Counted from the first letter of the stretch, positions 44,321-52,370 are shown. The stretch is DNA of 64,000 nucleotides from Terriglobus sp. TAA 43 (GCF_000800015.1 NZ_JUGR01000002.1:670030-734029); one strand, 5' to 3'. Translations and numbers: made by a program. Notes: a model not told the origin generated them from the sequence alone.

Positions 44321-44806
44321 TTACGCTGCTGCTTCTTCTGCAGCCGGCGCGCCGAGCAGAACCAGCTTGCCGCCGGCTGCTTCGATCTTCGCCTGTGCAG
44401 CCTTGGAAGCCTTGTGCGCGTACACGGTCACAGCGGTGTTGATCTCGCCGTTTGCCAGCACCTTCACGAGGGCCTTCTTCTTGCGAACCAGACCGTTTTC
44501 CAGCATCGCTTCGAAGGTCAGCTCGGTGACGTTCTTCGTTGCAGCAAACAGCTGGATCGTGTCGAGAGCCAGAACCTGGTACTCCTGACGGAAGATGTTG
44601 GTGAAGCCACGCTTCGGCAGACGGCGGTGCAGCGGCATCTGGCCGCCTTCAAAACCACGCATCATGCGCGAACCGGAACGTGCACGCTGACCATCATGAC
44701 CACGCGTCGACGTCTTACCCATGCCCGAACCCATACCGCGGCCCACGCGCTTTTTGTTGCTGTTTGCGCCCTTCGGCGCATTCAAATTCGAAAGATTCAG
44801 TGCCAT
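44321..44806 (-). CDS. rplO: 50S ribosomal protein L15
   Basis: 161 residues from the ATG at 44806; the longer frame adds only non-homologous residues. The L15 signature is clear: GRGMGSGMGKTSTRGHDGQRARSG and the RRLPKRGF motif. The C-terminus is an alanine/glutamate-rich extension (APAAEEAAA). It is a late assembly protein of the 50S. Confidence 0.96.
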   Translation of the reverse strand: MALNLSNLNAPKGANSNKKRVGRGMGSGMGKTSTRGHDGQRARSGSRMMRGFEGGQMPLHRRLPKRGFTNIFRQEYQVLALDTIQLFAATKNVTELTFEAMLENGLVRKKKALVKVLANGEINTAVTVYAHKASKAAQAKIEAAGGKLVLLGAPAAEEAAA

Positions 44807-44935
44807 TGTGCTTTCCTCGCTCACGCCGAACCGGTAAGTCCGACTCGCATTTGCCGCGATGTTTTCTGCGGCAACTGACATAGTTCTATGTCAGTCTCGT
44901 TATCGCCTTATCAAAGGCTTTGTTTTGAAGCTGTG

Positions 44936-44960
44936 CCTTGCCTCTTATGCAGAGGCAAGG
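44936..44960 (-). other. Stem-loop in the rpmD-rplO gap
   Basis: A ten-base perfect stem (CCTTGCCTCT/AGAGGCAAGG) with a TATGC loop. No U-tract. It sits just past the double-hairpin repeat of rpmD. Confidence 0.5.
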
Positions 44961-44986
44961 CAACAGATGTTATTCCCGCCCAGTCC

Positions 44987-45024
44987 ACACATCGCGAAGC
45001 GATGTCGAGAACTGCACGAAGTGC
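44987..45024 (-). repeat. Double-hairpin repeat, copy after rpmD
   Basis: Starts immediately at the rpmD stop. Hairpin 1 is ACATCGC-GAA-GCGATGT (44989-45005) and hairpin 2 GCAC-GAA-GTGC (45014-45024), joined by a short CGAGAA-type linker. On the RNA both loops are UUC. Nearly identical to the copy after tuf. Confidence 0.8.
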
Positions 45025-45213
45025 CTACTCGACGATGCGAACCAGGTGCGGGATTGCCGCAACCATGCCGCGAACCGAGGGTGTGTCCTCGCGCTCCACG
45101 ATCTGATTCAGACGCGTAAAGCCCAGGCCCTTAACTACCAGCTTGTGCTTGACCGGCGTCGCGATCTTCGAGCGGTAGTACTGGATCTTGATCTTGCCCG
45201 TGTTTTCTGCCAT
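45025..45213 (-). CDS. rpmD: 50S ribosomal protein L30
   Basis: 62 residues, typical length: IKIQYYRSKIATPVKHKLVVKGLGFTRLNQIVEREDTPSVRGMVAAIPHLVRIVE in order, with the L30 strand-helix pattern. It lies between rpsE and rplO. Its stop abuts a double-hairpin repeat. Confidence 0.96.
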   Translation of the reverse strand: MAENTGKIKIQYYRSKIATPVKHKLVVKGLGFTRLNQIVEREDTPSVRGMVAAIPHLVRIVE

Positions 45214-45264
45214 TACCTTATCCTCATGAGGAACGGAAACCGTTCCGCAAATCTCGTTCCAGCC

Positions 45265-45771
45265 TTAGAGTTCGTGAACATCCTTGCCGCGCAGAGCTGC
45301 AACAGCAGCCTTGTCACGCAGCTGGATCAGCGCGTCAAACGTGGCCTTGATCACGTTGTGCGGGTTCGCTGTTCCCAGCGACTTGGTCAGAACGTTCTGC
45401 ACACCGGCAGACGTCATCACCGCACGCACCGCACCACCTGCGATCACACCGGTACCTTCAGGAGCCGGCTTCAGCAGCACGTGACCCGAGCCGTAACGGC
45501 CCAGCACCTGGTGCGGAATCGAGGTCTCGGTCAGGTTCACCTTGTGCAGGTTCTTCTTGGCCGCTTCAATGCCCTTGCGGATGGCCTGGGGAACTTCCTT
45601 GGCCTTGCCGCTGCCGTAACCCACAATGCCCTGCTCCGGATCGCCGATCACAACCAGTGCTGCGAACGACATATTCTTACCGCCCTTAACGACCTTGGTC
45701 ACGCGGTTGATCGCGACGACCTGGTCCTTCAGGTTCAGCTTGTTTGCATCAATCTTCTTGCGAATTGCCAT
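45265..45771 (-). CDS. rpsE: 30S ribosomal protein S5
   Basis: 168 residues. The S5 signature ([23 protein letters not shown] near the N-terminus and [25 protein letters not shown] in the C-domain) is complete. It acts in mRNA unwinding and accuracy at the mRNA entry. It lies 26 bases after rplR. Confidence 0.97.
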   Translation of the reverse strand: MAIRKKIDANKLNLKDQVVAINRVTKVVKGGKNMSFAALVVIGDPEQGIVGYGSGKAKEVPQAIRKGIEAAKKNLHKVNLTETSIPHQVLGRYGSGHVLLKPAPEGTGVIAGGAVRAVMTSAGVQNVLTKSLGTANPHNVIKATFDALIQLRDKAAVAALRGKDVHEL

Positions 45772-45797
45772 CTATATCCTCTTTCGCTAAACCTGAG

Positions 45798-46163
45798 TTA
45801 GAACTCGAGACCGGCTTCACGCGCGGCATCGGCCAGGGCCTTGATACGGCCGTGATACAGGTAACCACCACGGTCAAACACAACCTTGGTCACGCCTGCT
45901 TCCTTGGCACGCTCTGCAACCAGCTTGCCCACTTCCTGGGCTGCAGCGATGTTGCCGCCGCTCTTCTTCTCTTCACCCTTCTTGGCGATAGTGGAGGCGG
46001 AAGCCAGCGTGGTGTGCGTGGAGTCGTCGATGACCTGTGCGTAGATGTGGTTGAGCGAACGGAAGATGTTCAGGCGAGGACGCTCGGTGGTGCCGGCGAC
46101 CTTCGCACGAACGCGCTTGTGAACGCGCTTCCGGATGACATTGCGCTGAGGTGCAGTGATCAT
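45798..46163 (-). CDS. rplR: 50S ribosomal protein L18
   Basis: 121 residues: [34 protein letters not shown] and the conserved [28 protein letters not shown] end. It binds 5S rRNA. The 156-base gap before it (to rplF) contains two hairpins (46186-46206 and about 46219-46241) and no gene. Confidence 0.96.
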   Translation of the reverse strand: MITAPQRNVIRKRVHKRVRAKVAGTTERPRLNIFRSLNHIYAQVIDDSTHTTLASASTIAKKGEEKKSGGNIAAAQEVGKLVAERAKEAGVTKVVFDRGGYLYHGRIKALADAAREAGLEF

Positions 46164-46185
46164 TTCTTCTTTCCTTCCCTATCGG

Positions 46186-46206
46186 CGCAGATGCCTTGCA
46201 TCTGCG
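46186..46206 (-). other. Stem-loop between rplF and rplR
   Basis: A nine-base perfect stem (CGCAGATGC/GCATCTGCG) with a three-base loop. A second stem, GCGATGG/CCATCGC, follows at about 46219-46241. No U-tract. Confidence 0.45.
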
Positions 46207-46319
46207 TTCGGTATGGTGAGCGATGGCATCTCGTCCATCGCCTCGGGTTGATGTTTCAGTTTTAGTTCTTAGTCGCAGTAGGCAGTCAGAACCACAACTA
46301 CCTACCGCGACCTCAAAAC

Positions 46320-46859
46320 TTATTTCGAGCCGGTCTTGCCGACCTTCTTCTTCAGCTTCTCGTCCGAGTAACGTACGCCCTTGTTCTTGTACGGATCAGG
46401 CTTACGCAGCGAACGCATATCGGCGGCCACCTGGCCAACCTTCTGGCGATCGATGCCTTCGATCGTCAGGTGCGTCTGCTTCGGATCGATGGTGACTACG
46501 ATGCCGGCGGGCAGCGGGAACTCGATCGGGTGGGAGTAGCCGAGCGTGAACACGACCATATCCTTGCCCTTCATCTCAGCACGGTAACCGATACCGACGA
46601 TGTCCAGTTCCTTCTTCCAACCGTTCGTCACACCCTCAATGGCGTTGAATACCAGAGCGCGAGCCAGACCGTGGATGGCCTTCTGCGAATCGTTGTCGCG
46701 CACGGCGTGCACGAAACCATCCTTCTGCTCCAGGCGGATGCCGGTGGGCAGAAGAGCATTGACGGTGCCCTTGGGGCCAGTTACTTCAACGATGTTGCCA
46801 TTCACCGTGTACTTCACGGTGGTAGCAACAGGAATCGGCTTCAAACCAATACGTGACAT
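46320..46859 (-). CDS. rplF: 50S ribosomal protein L6
   Basis: 179 residues with two L6 repeats. The second contains the 23S-binding [33 protein letters not shown] region near the C-terminus. Standard length. It follows rpsH with a 216-base gap that contains a perfect CCAGAGC/GCTCTGG hairpin (46997-47013). Confidence 0.97.
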   Translation of the reverse strand: MSRIGLKPIPVATTVKYTVNGNIVEVTGPKGTVNALLPTGIRLEQKDGFVHAVRDNDSQKAIHGLARALVFNAIEGVTNGWKKELDIVGIGYRAEMKGKDMVVFTLGYSHPIEFPLPAGIVVTIDPKQTHLTIEGIDRQKVGQVAADMRSLRKPDPYKNKGVRYSDEKLKKKVGKTGSK

Positions 46860-46996
46860 TTACTTTTCCTTGCGGCTTGCGAGTCCCGGATCATGCAGCA
46901 GTTAGCTTTGCGAACTAACCACTACAGACCGTTCCACTGCAGCCATCGCGAATCACTTCGCGGGAACAACTTGTACTGCGAGACTTCAAACCATAT

Positions 46997-47013
46997 CCAG
47001 AGCAAAGCTCTGG
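46997..47013 (-). other. Stem-loop between rpsH and rplF
   Basis: A seven-base perfect stem (CCAGAGC/GCTCTGG) with an AAA loop, 24 bases from the double-hairpin repeat of rpsH. No U-tract. Confidence 0.45.
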
Positions 47014-47036
47014 CCACGATGTTGCACCGTTGCACG

Positions 47037-47076
47037 AACCACGTCGCGAAGCGACGTCGAAAACGGTGCGAAGCAC
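47037..47076 (-). repeat. Double-hairpin repeat, copy after rpsH
   Basis: Hairpin 1 ACGTCGC-GAA-GCGACGT (47041-47057) and hairpin 2 GTGC-GAA-GCAC (47066-47076, the last base shared with the rpsH stop). The stem bases differ from the tuf and rpmD copies, but are compensated so that pairing is kept: both stem arms carry the change. Confidence 0.75.
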
Positions 47077-47474
47077 TACCAGACGTGAGCTAGGACTTCG
47101 CCGCCAACGTTTTCCTTGCGAGCGGTACGGCCCGTCATCACACCCTTCGGCGTGGTGAGGATCGAGATACCGAGTCCACCCTGCACGCGGCGGATGTCCT
47201 GTGCACCGAGGTACACGCGCGAACCGGGCTTGGAGATACGCTTCAGGTCAAGAATGGCGCAGGTGCCTTCTGCGTCGTACTTCAGGTAAACGCGGAGAAC
47301 GCGGCGGTCATTCTCTTCCACCATCTTGTAGTTCGCGATGTAGCCTTCTTCCTTCAGAATGCGGGCAATCTCCGCCTTCAGGTTCGAAGCGGGAACATCC
47401 ATCTTCTGGTGACGGGCATTGATGGCGTTACGGACGCGGGTCAGGAAGTCTGCTACTGGGTCGGTCAGGTTCAT
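47076..47474 (-). CDS. rpsH: 30S ribosomal protein S8
   Basis: 132 residues: DPVADFLTRVRNAINARHQKMDVPASNLKAEIARILKEEGYI, and a C-domain with SKPGSRVYLGAQDIRRVQGGLGISILTTPKGVMTGRTARKENVGGE. S8 binds helix 21 of 16S rRNA and in many bacteria represses the spc operon. It follows rpsN by 176 bases. Confidence 0.97.
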   Translation of the reverse strand: MNLTDPVADFLTRVRNAINARHQKMDVPASNLKAEIARILKEEGYIANYKMVEENDRRVLRVYLKYDAEGTCAILDLKRISKPGSRVYLGAQDIRRVQGGLGISILTTPKGVMTGRTARKENVGGEVLAHVW

Positions 47475-47562
47475 GTGAACTCTTCTCTCTACCTCCCGTT
47501 CTCTGCGAGCGATGTGCTGGCAGAACTGGCGAAGGATTTGGCTGTACTGCTTACTTCATTCA

Positions 47563-47588
47563 GCCGGCTCGCCGTGAAGCGAGCCGGC
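47563..47588 (-). other. Stem-loop between rpsN and rpsH
   Basis: A ten-base perfect stem (GCCGGCTCGC/GCGAGCCGGC) with a six-base loop. No U-tract. Confidence 0.5.
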
Positions 47589-47610
47589 CCATACTCTTTG
47601 CTTTCACCGG

Positions 47611-47651
47611 ATCATGTCGCGGAGGCGACGTGAAAAACCGGTGCGAAGCAC
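47611..47651 (-). repeat. Double-hairpin repeat, divergent copy after rpsN
   Basis: Hairpin 1 ATGTCGC/GCGACGT (47614-47631, one G-U pair, GGAG loop) and hairpin 2 GTGC-GAA-GCAC (47641-47651), which ends at the rpsN stop. It is the most diverged of the four copies. Confidence 0.65.
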
Positions 47652-47836
47652 TACCAGCTGGACTTTACGACGCCTGGGATTTCACCCTTGAGCGCCAGAC
47701 CACGGAAGCACAGCCGGCAGATGCCGAACTTGCGGAGGAATGCGCGGGGGCGACCGCAGAGCTGGCAGCGGTTGTGCTGGCGGCACTTGAACTTGGGCTT
47801 CTTTGCGTCCTTGACTGCTTTTGCAGTAGTCGACAT
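47651..47836 (-). CDS. rpsN: 30S ribosomal protein S14, zinc form
   Basis: 61 residues, the short zinc-binding type: the ligands are visible as CQLCG and later CRLC, with [11 protein letters not shown] between them. The long Cys-less form is twice this length. It lies 26 bases after rplE in the spc operon. Confidence 0.97.
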   Translation of the reverse strand: MSTTAKAVKDAKKPKFKCRQHNRCQLCGRPRAFLRKFGICRLCFRGLALKGEIPGVVKSSW

Positions 47837-47862
47837 ATCTATTTGCTCCGATCTCTATTGGG

Positions 47863-48402
47863 CTATGCGCGGAACGGCATGCCGAAGTGCTTGAGGAGGA
47901 CGCGCGCGCTGTTATCGTCCGCAGCGGTCGTCACGATGGTCACGTTCATACCCTTCAGCTTCTCCACCTTCGAGTAATCGATTTCGGGGAAGATGAGCTG
48001 ATCACGCAGACCGAGCGTGTAGTTGCCGCGGCCGTCGAAGCTCTTCGAGGAGACACCCTTGAAGTCGCGCACGCGGGGCAGAGCCACCGAGATCAGACGA
48101 TCAAGGAACTCGAACATTGCTTCACCGCGCAGGGTGACCATGGCGCCGATCGACTGGCCTTCACGCACCTTGAACTGAGCGATGGACTTCTTCGCCTTGG
48201 TCAGAACCGGCTTCTGGCCGGTTACGGCTGCCAGATCGCTGACCAGGGGGTCGATGATCTTGTTGTTCTGCGTCGCCTCACCGAGGCCCATATTGATGAC
48301 GATCTTCTCGATCTTCGGCACTGCCATCACGTTCGTGATGCCCAGCTCCTTCTGAACGGCCGCCTTCAACTCGTTTGTATATTTCTCACGGAGTCGTGCC
48401 AC
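47863..48402 (-). CDS. rplE: 50S ribosomal protein L5
   Basis: 179 residues from a GTG at 48402. This start gives the usual [13 protein letters not shown]-terminus; the open frame runs 18 codons further but that part is not L5-like. The RNA-binding stretch ([38 protein letters not shown]) and the IFPEID end are present. It binds 5S rRNA and the P-site tRNA. Confidence 0.95.
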   Translation of the reverse strand: MARLREKYTNELKAAVQKELGITNVMAVPKIEKIVINMGLGEATQNNKIIDPLVSDLAAVTGQKPVLTKAKKSIAQFKVREGQSIGAMVTLRGEAMFEFLDRLISVALPRVRDFKGVSSKSFDGRGNYTLGLRDQLIFPEIDYSKVEKLKGMNVTIVTTAADDNSARVLLKHFGMPFRA

Positions 48403-48599
48403 TGTCGTTACTTCGCTTTCTCCACGGTCATCGGATTGGGCTTCGACTCGCGTCACGGCCCGTATACCGTTTCGTGGGGTGTTCCTTTGTTTCTGGATTC
48501 GCTGCTCGCTTGAGGACTTCGCCGGAACGCACCTGGCAAGCCAGAGAGGTCTTCCAACGAACAGCGCAGGCGCTTACGCACCTGCTATCTGAAAATCGC

Positions 48600-48926
48600 T
48601 TACTTCACCTTCGGATAAGCAATCGTTTCGCCGGTCGTCTTGGCAATGCGCTCACGCTTGCCGTCAACCACGCGAATGCTTACACGAGTCGCCTTACCGT
48701 TACCATCCACCAGAGCCACATTCGAAAGGTGGATCGGAGCTTCCTGCTCCAGGATGCCGCCCTTGATGTTTGCCTGAGGATTCGGCTTGACGTGCTTCTT
48801 GATCATGCCAACGCCCTGCACCAGAACACGGTTCTTGTCCGTAACAATCCGCAGTACGCGGCCGGTCTTACCCTTGTCCTTACCTGCCAGAACAATCACG
48901 TTGTCGTTCTTCAAAACATGTGCCAT
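48600..48926 (-). CDS. rplX: 50S ribosomal protein L24
   Basis: 108 residues with a KOW motif (VIVLAGKDKGKTGRVLRI) and a central KKHVKPNPQANIKGGILEQEAPIHLSNV. It starts 50S assembly. It is the first gene of the downstream half of the spc operon, separated from rplN by 3.4 kb of accessory genes, and has its own promoter about 120 bases upstream. Confidence 0.97.
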   Translation of the reverse strand: MAHVLKNDNVIVLAGKDKGKTGRVLRIVTDKNRVLVQGVGMIKKHVKPNPQANIKGGILEQEAPIHLSNVALVDGNGKATRVSIRVVDGKRERIAKTTGETIAYPKVK

Positions 48927-49019
48927 TGCTTTACTCCCTATCCCGTGCCGTGGTCCCGGACACAGGCCTCTGCGAGTACCTCCGCAGGTCGAGGTGATGC
49001 AGTTGGACCAAACTTGTCT

Positions 49020-49048
49020 ACTTTACGCGAAAATACGAGGAATTGCAA
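49020..49048 (-). promoter_or_regulatory. Promoter for rplX and the downstream ribosomal genes
   Basis: On the minus strand TTGCAA (49048-49043), a 17-base spacer, and TAAAGT (49025-49020), in an A+T-rich patch. Transcription would begin near 49013, about 87 bases before rplX. A dedicated promoter is needed here because rplN ends with a terminator-like hairpin 3.3 kb away. Confidence 0.65.
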
Positions 49049-49060
49049 TAAATCTCGCTA

Positions 49061-49279
49061 TCAGATCGACGAAAGTTGCTCGTAGGCAGCCAGGAATGAG
49101 TTCTCGCTACCGGGATGGATGCTGCACCGAACGAGAGTCCCGGGTGGGAACTCCAATTCTGCATCCGCGAGACTCTCGCCAGCAGTAGTCAGCTCATAAA
49201 CATCATCTCGCACATGCGACGCATCAACGGGTGCCCATGCATCTGTACCTTCGTCTAAGAGCTTGACGTACACGATCAT
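49061..49279 (-). CDS. Small uncharacterised protein (MIVYVKLLDEGTDAW family)
   Basis: 72 residues from the ATG at 49279. The longer open frame overlaps the divergent gene on the other strand and is not credible. The sequence runs MIVYVKLLDEGTDAWAPVDA, then DVYELTTAG and LEFPPGTLVRCSIHPGSE. I recall similar short proteins of this type in many bacteria (LLDEGTxxWRPV, FxPGxxVRC), without assigned function. It is divergent from the next small gene, with 36 bases between the starts. Confidence 0.55.
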   Translation of the reverse strand: MIVYVKLLDEGTDAWAPVDASHVRDDVYELTTAGESLADAELEFPPGTLVRCSIHPGSENSFLAAYEQLSSI

Positions 49280-49315
49280 GTCAGCGAGAGTAACAGCGCG
49301 ACGATTGCACTCGAA

Positions 49316-49579
49316 ATGGAAACAGATAGCGGCATGGACAGGTTCAAAGTAGACGATCAGATTCGTGTAGCTGAAGACTTCTTCTGGGCGAAGGGCGCAA
49401 CAGGGACCGTCTCTGCGCATCCCCTCAACAGAGAGGGAGGCCTTACACGCATTGAGAATAGTGCGCTCGGCAAACATCGAGTGTACTGGGTCTGGTTCGA
49501 CGAACCTCAGTTCGATGCGGACGGAGATGGACCCTACCGTGCTGGCCAGATTTGGGAAAGTGCACTCTCACTTCGGTAG
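49316..49579 (+). CDS. Small uncharacterised protein (WFDEPQFDADGDGPY family)
   Basis: 87 residues from the ATG at 49316; an in-frame ATG at 49334 is also possible. It opens with a hydrophilic DDQIRVAEDFFWAKGATGTV stretch and ends VYWVWFDEPQFDADGDGPYRAGQIW. The aromatic FDEPQFDADGDGPY block recalls a small conserved family. It is divergent from the neighbouring 72-residue gene. The DADGDGP motif looks like a metal- or turn-forming loop, but the function is unknown. Confidence 0.6.
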   Translation: METDSGMDRFKVDDQIRVAEDFFWAKGATGTVSAHPLNREGGLTRIENSALGKHRVYWVWFDEPQFDADGDGPYRAGQIWESALSLR

Positions 49580-49605
49580 CCAAACTGCAAACAGGGAGGT
49601 ACCGA

Positions 49606-50514
49606 ATGAAGTTGAGTTGCCAAGGACCAATTGCAAGGTTGGCATTCAGTCTCTTTCTCTTTTGCACGCTCGCTAGGTCACAACAAGCAGCAGCCCCACT
49701 CCCCACCTTCGAATCCGCCTCCGTCAAACCTGCCTCTCCCGACGCCCCCATGGAAGGCCTTGGTTTCATGATCGCCCTGGGCAGGGCGCAAACACCGCAC
49801 GGCCTGCTGACTATGACTGGGCCGCTCCCACCGCTCATCATGTTCGCCTATGGCGTAGACGACGAAGTGGAGGCCCGAGCCATGCGGGCACGGTTGCCTG
49901 ACTGGGGGCAGCACCAGAAGTACACGATCGTTGCGCGTCCGCCGGAAGGTTCGCAGAGCATGGAAGACATACGCCTGATGCTGCGCAATCTGTTGGAAGA
50001 CCGTTTCGCGCTGAAAGCTCACCGGGAAAACCACACAGGGATGGTCAACCTGCTGAGCGTGGCGAGGCCCGGTGCGACTGGTCCGAATCTGAAGCCTCAT
50101 GAAACATCGCCGGGTTGCATTAAGCCCGGTACGCCTGTTCCGGAAACCGTTGCCGGTAAACCATCCCCTGTCCTTTGCGGGCTGCAGATCAACCGCAGAG
50201 AGGGCGGCATCATGCACGTGAGCATGATCGACGTCACCCTGCCGGAAGCCTGTACCCTCTTCGATGGCCTGGGCGGTGTTCTCGGCGGCCGCGGCATGGA
50301 CCGCATGGTGGATGCGACCGGTCTGACTGGCCATTACGACATGACGCTCGACTTCCAGATCGACGAAGCGAACGCCCCGCAGACTACCAGCGATGGGGGC
50401 GCCCCGACCTTTACCGGCGCCCTGGAAAAACAACTTGGCCTACGCCTTAAGAAAGGCACAGGTCAGATTGAAGATCTGATTGTGGACCACATCGCCCAGC
50501 CCACAGCGGACTAA
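49606..50514 (+). CDS. TIGR03435-type secreted soil-Acidobacteria protein
   Basis: 302 residues from the ATG at 49606 (GGGAGGT upstream). The signal peptide ends near LARSQQ. The family pattern is clear: PTFESASVKPASPDAP at the start of the mature protein, MTGPLPPLIMFAYGV, DIRLMLRNLLEDRFALKAHRE, and the closing MVDATGLTGHYDMTLDF. TIGR03435 was defined in soil Acidobacteria as an expanded family of unknown function. Here it lies in the insertion that splits the ribosomal operon. A second, broken copy of its 3' end follows at 50943. Confidence 0.88.
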   Translation: MKLSCQGPIARLAFSLFLFCTLARSQQAAAPLPTFESASVKPASPDAPMEGLGFMIALGRAQTPHGLLTMTGPLPPLIMFAYGVDDEVEARAMRARLPDWGQHQKYTIVARPPEGSQSMEDIRLMLRNLLEDRFALKAHRENHTGMVNLLSVARPGATGPNLKPHETSPGCIKPGTPVPETVAGKPSPVLCGLQINRREGGIMHVSMIDVTLPEACTLFDGLGGVLGGRGMDRMVDATGLTGHYDMTLDFQIDEANAPQTTSDGGAPTFTGALEKQLGLRLKKGTGQIEDLIVDHIAQPTAD

Positions 50515-50621
50515 CTTGTTATCTTTTCCGCCATACAAAACGGCCTTCTCATGAAGCTGTATACGTTCGAATGAGCGAATGCGATGTACACGCCCCAAGT
50601 GAAAATTATGGGTTCAGGAGG

Positions 50622-50903
50622 TCATTTCCCCGCTTCTTCCAAAGCAGCTAGTCGGCGACTTGTGTAATAGATCCTGCCAGCAAAAATTAAGAGGATCATT
50701 CCGACGAACACGGCCCACACAACCTTCGACTCGGTCGTCTGCAAATCGGCGCCGCGATAGCGTAGCCCGCCAAGAATCGCGGTCACAATAAGCAGGATCA
50801 TAGCCTGTACCCGAAGCCGCTTTAACCGCGCCCGGCGTACCTGCTGCTCGCCCAAAGCATCTTCCACTCGAAGTATCGCCAAATTGAACCGATCAAATAG
50901 CAC
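50622..50903 (-). CDS. Small two-transmembrane protein
   Basis: 93 residues from a GTG at 50903. A charged amphipathic N-terminus (about 1-32) is followed by two membrane segments (about 34-48 and 62-80) and a short charged tail (SRRLAALEEAGK). No family is recognised. It lies between the intact TIGR03435 gene and the broken copy, on the opposite strand. The Shine-Dalgarno site is weak, and this call is the least certain in the insertion. Confidence 0.5.
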   Translation of the reverse strand: MLFDRFNLAILRVEDALGEQQVRRARLKRLRVQAMILLIVTAILGGLRYRGADLQTTESKVVWAVFVGMILLIFAGRIYYTSRRLAALEEAGK

Positions 50904-50938
50904 TTCTGCCCGCCTTTGTTTGCGAAAAGATTATGCCA

Positions 50939-51062
50939 GAATGGCGGCGCCCAGACCTTTACCGGCGCCCTGGAAAAACAACCTGACCTGCGCCTTAAGA
51001 AAGGCACAGGTCAAATCGAAGAGTTGATTGTGGACCACATCGCCCAGCCAACACCGGACTAG
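50939..51062 (+). pseudogene. 3'-terminal remnant of a TIGR03435 paralogue
   Basis: About 114 bases (50949-51062) align with 50401-50514, the end of the intact TIGR03435 gene, with 11 mismatches by hand count (about 90 %). The reading frame and the stop position are kept, and most differences fall at third codon positions. The rest of the gene is missing. It was probably a full-length paralogue lost by deletion or replaced when the 50622 gene arrived. Confidence 0.75.
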
Positions 51063-51088
51063 GCCAACCATCCCGTAGTCTGAAACTC

Positions 51089-51829
51089 ATGGTCACCCCA
51101 GTCTTCCTTCAGGTAGCGCTCAACGGAGACTCCCCTCACCCCGCTGCTCCGCGTACTCCAGAAGCCATTGCAGAGGTGGCCCTTTCGGTCGTCCATGCCG
51201 GGGCCCATTCCGTCCACGTTCATGCCTACGACAGCGATGGGAAAGAGACACTTCACGGACACGAGTGCGGTCAGGTTCTTCGTGCGATTCGGAGACTGTG
51301 CCCTGACACTCCGATATCGCTCACAACGTCCGCTGCCATCGTCAGCAATCCTGCGGAACGTCTGCGGCTCATTCAGGATTGGGATGATTTGCCGGATCTG
51401 GTCTCAGCCAATCAGGGAGAGCCCGGCATCATTCCACTCTGTGAACACCTTCTGGGTCGCGGTGTCGGAATCGAAGCCGGTCTCCTGACGGAAAGCGATG
51501 CAGAAGCATTTGTTGCATCCGGTTTGGCAAGGCATTGTCGCTGCATCCTGATTGAGCCGCTCGATCTTGATCCACAAGTCGCCTTGCAACGAGCAGCCGC
51601 AATGGAGCGAATCGTGACCGATGCCGGTATCCAGCTTGAACAGCTCCACCACGGCTATGGAATGGCTTGCTGGGATGTGAATCGGCGGGCTCTACAACGC
51701 GGCCATAGCATCCGCACAGGGCTTGAGGATGTGATCACACTCCCAGATGGAAGCCCCGCTGCAAACAATGCTGATCTCACAACCGCGGCAGTTGAACTGA
51801 TCCGCAACAGTGGCAGTCGTCTGCGCTAG
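51089..51829 (+). CDS. BKACE-family (DUF849) beta-keto acid cleavage-like enzyme
   Basis: 246 residues, short for the family (usually 270-310). The zinc-binding His43-Val-His45 lies in SVHVHAYDSDG, and the active-site-type Glu130 in GIEAG. The HHGYGMA segment and the HSIRTGLEDVITLPDGSPAANNADL stretch near the end are typical of BKACE proteins, which condense acetyl-CoA with or cleave beta-keto acids. The substrate cannot be predicted. Some loops are missing compared with Kce, so activity is uncertain. It lies alone on the plus strand in the insertion. Confidence 0.75.
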   Translation: MVTPVFLQVALNGDSPHPAAPRTPEAIAEVALSVVHAGAHSVHVHAYDSDGKETLHGHECGQVLRAIRRLCPDTPISLTTSAAIVSNPAERLRLIQDWDDLPDLVSANQGEPGIIPLCEHLLGRGVGIEAGLLTESDAEAFVASGLARHCRCILIEPLDLDPQVALQRAAAMERIVTDAGIQLEQLHHGYGMACWDVNRRALQRGHSIRTGLEDVITLPDGSPAANNADLTTAAVELIRNSGSRLR

Positions 51830-51855
51830 CACTGCAGGTGCATATAGCGCGGAGC

Positions 51856-52275
51856 CTATACGTGTGCGTGCACCACGCTCTTCAATAGGTCCAGCACACG
51901 CTTTGCGACACCCGATCCATCTGTCTCGACATCGGCGAGTTTCAGGTGTTCGTAGAGATGGCCACCGGAATCCGGGCCGGAATACGCCATCGACCAACGA
52001 CCGAAGTCCCGCTTTGCAATGTCGGCGGTCTCCAGCAGTACGTTGTGGCTGTTCCGGTTATCCTCACAGATCGTTGCGTAGAGAGTTTCCACGGCGAGAC
52101 GTGGCCCTTCCAGCACCTGCGCAAACGCAAGGCCGTTGAACAGGAGAGCACCTGTAATGTTGTGCTTCTCGTTATTCCTGCGGGAACTCACAAGGATCTT
52201 TTCAATTTCTTCGGCAATCTGCTGCTCCGAGCCCTCGATCCGGTTACGGCTGCAATAGATAAGTCGGTACTCCAT
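51856..52275 (-). CDS. BLUF-domain blue-light photoreceptor
   Basis: 139 residues from the ATG at 52275 (AGAGGGAAG upstream). A single BLUF domain binds FAD and senses blue light. The key residues are present: Tyr7 in RLIYCSR, Asn39 in HNITGALLF, Gln53 in FAQVLEG, and Trp94/Met96 in RWSMAYSG. About 40 residues follow as a helical cap. There is no fused output domain, so it would act by binding another protein. It lies 95 bases after rplN on the same strand, so it might share its transcript if the hairpin at 52315 leaks. Confidence 0.9.
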   Translation of the reverse strand: MEYRLIYCSRNRIEGSEQQIAEEIEKILVSSRRNNEKHNITGALLFNGLAFAQVLEGPRLAVETLYATICEDNRNSHNVLLETADIAKRDFGRWSMAYSGPDSGGHLYEHLKLADVETDGSGVAKRVLDLLKSVVHAHV

Positions 52276-52314
52276 GGTTCTATTCTTCCCTCTGAAAGTT
52301 ATGTGTCCAGACGA

Positions 52315-52346
52315 CAAAGACCGCCAGCGACTGCCGGCGGTCTTTG
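52315..52346 (-). terminator. Terminator-like hairpin after rplN
   Basis: An 11-base perfect stem (CAAAGACCGCC/GGCGGTCTTTG) with a ten-base loop begins about 24 bases after the rplN stop. The minus-strand continuation (TCGTCTGG) is only weakly U-rich. It probably ends the S10-side transcript. Confidence 0.65.
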
Positions 52347-52370
52347 TATGGAACCTACGCTTCGAGAGAG

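Noticed and set aside
48927..52370. Insertion sequence or prophage as the cause of the spc split
   Set aside because: No transposase, integrase, terminal inverted repeats or target duplication could be found at the edges.
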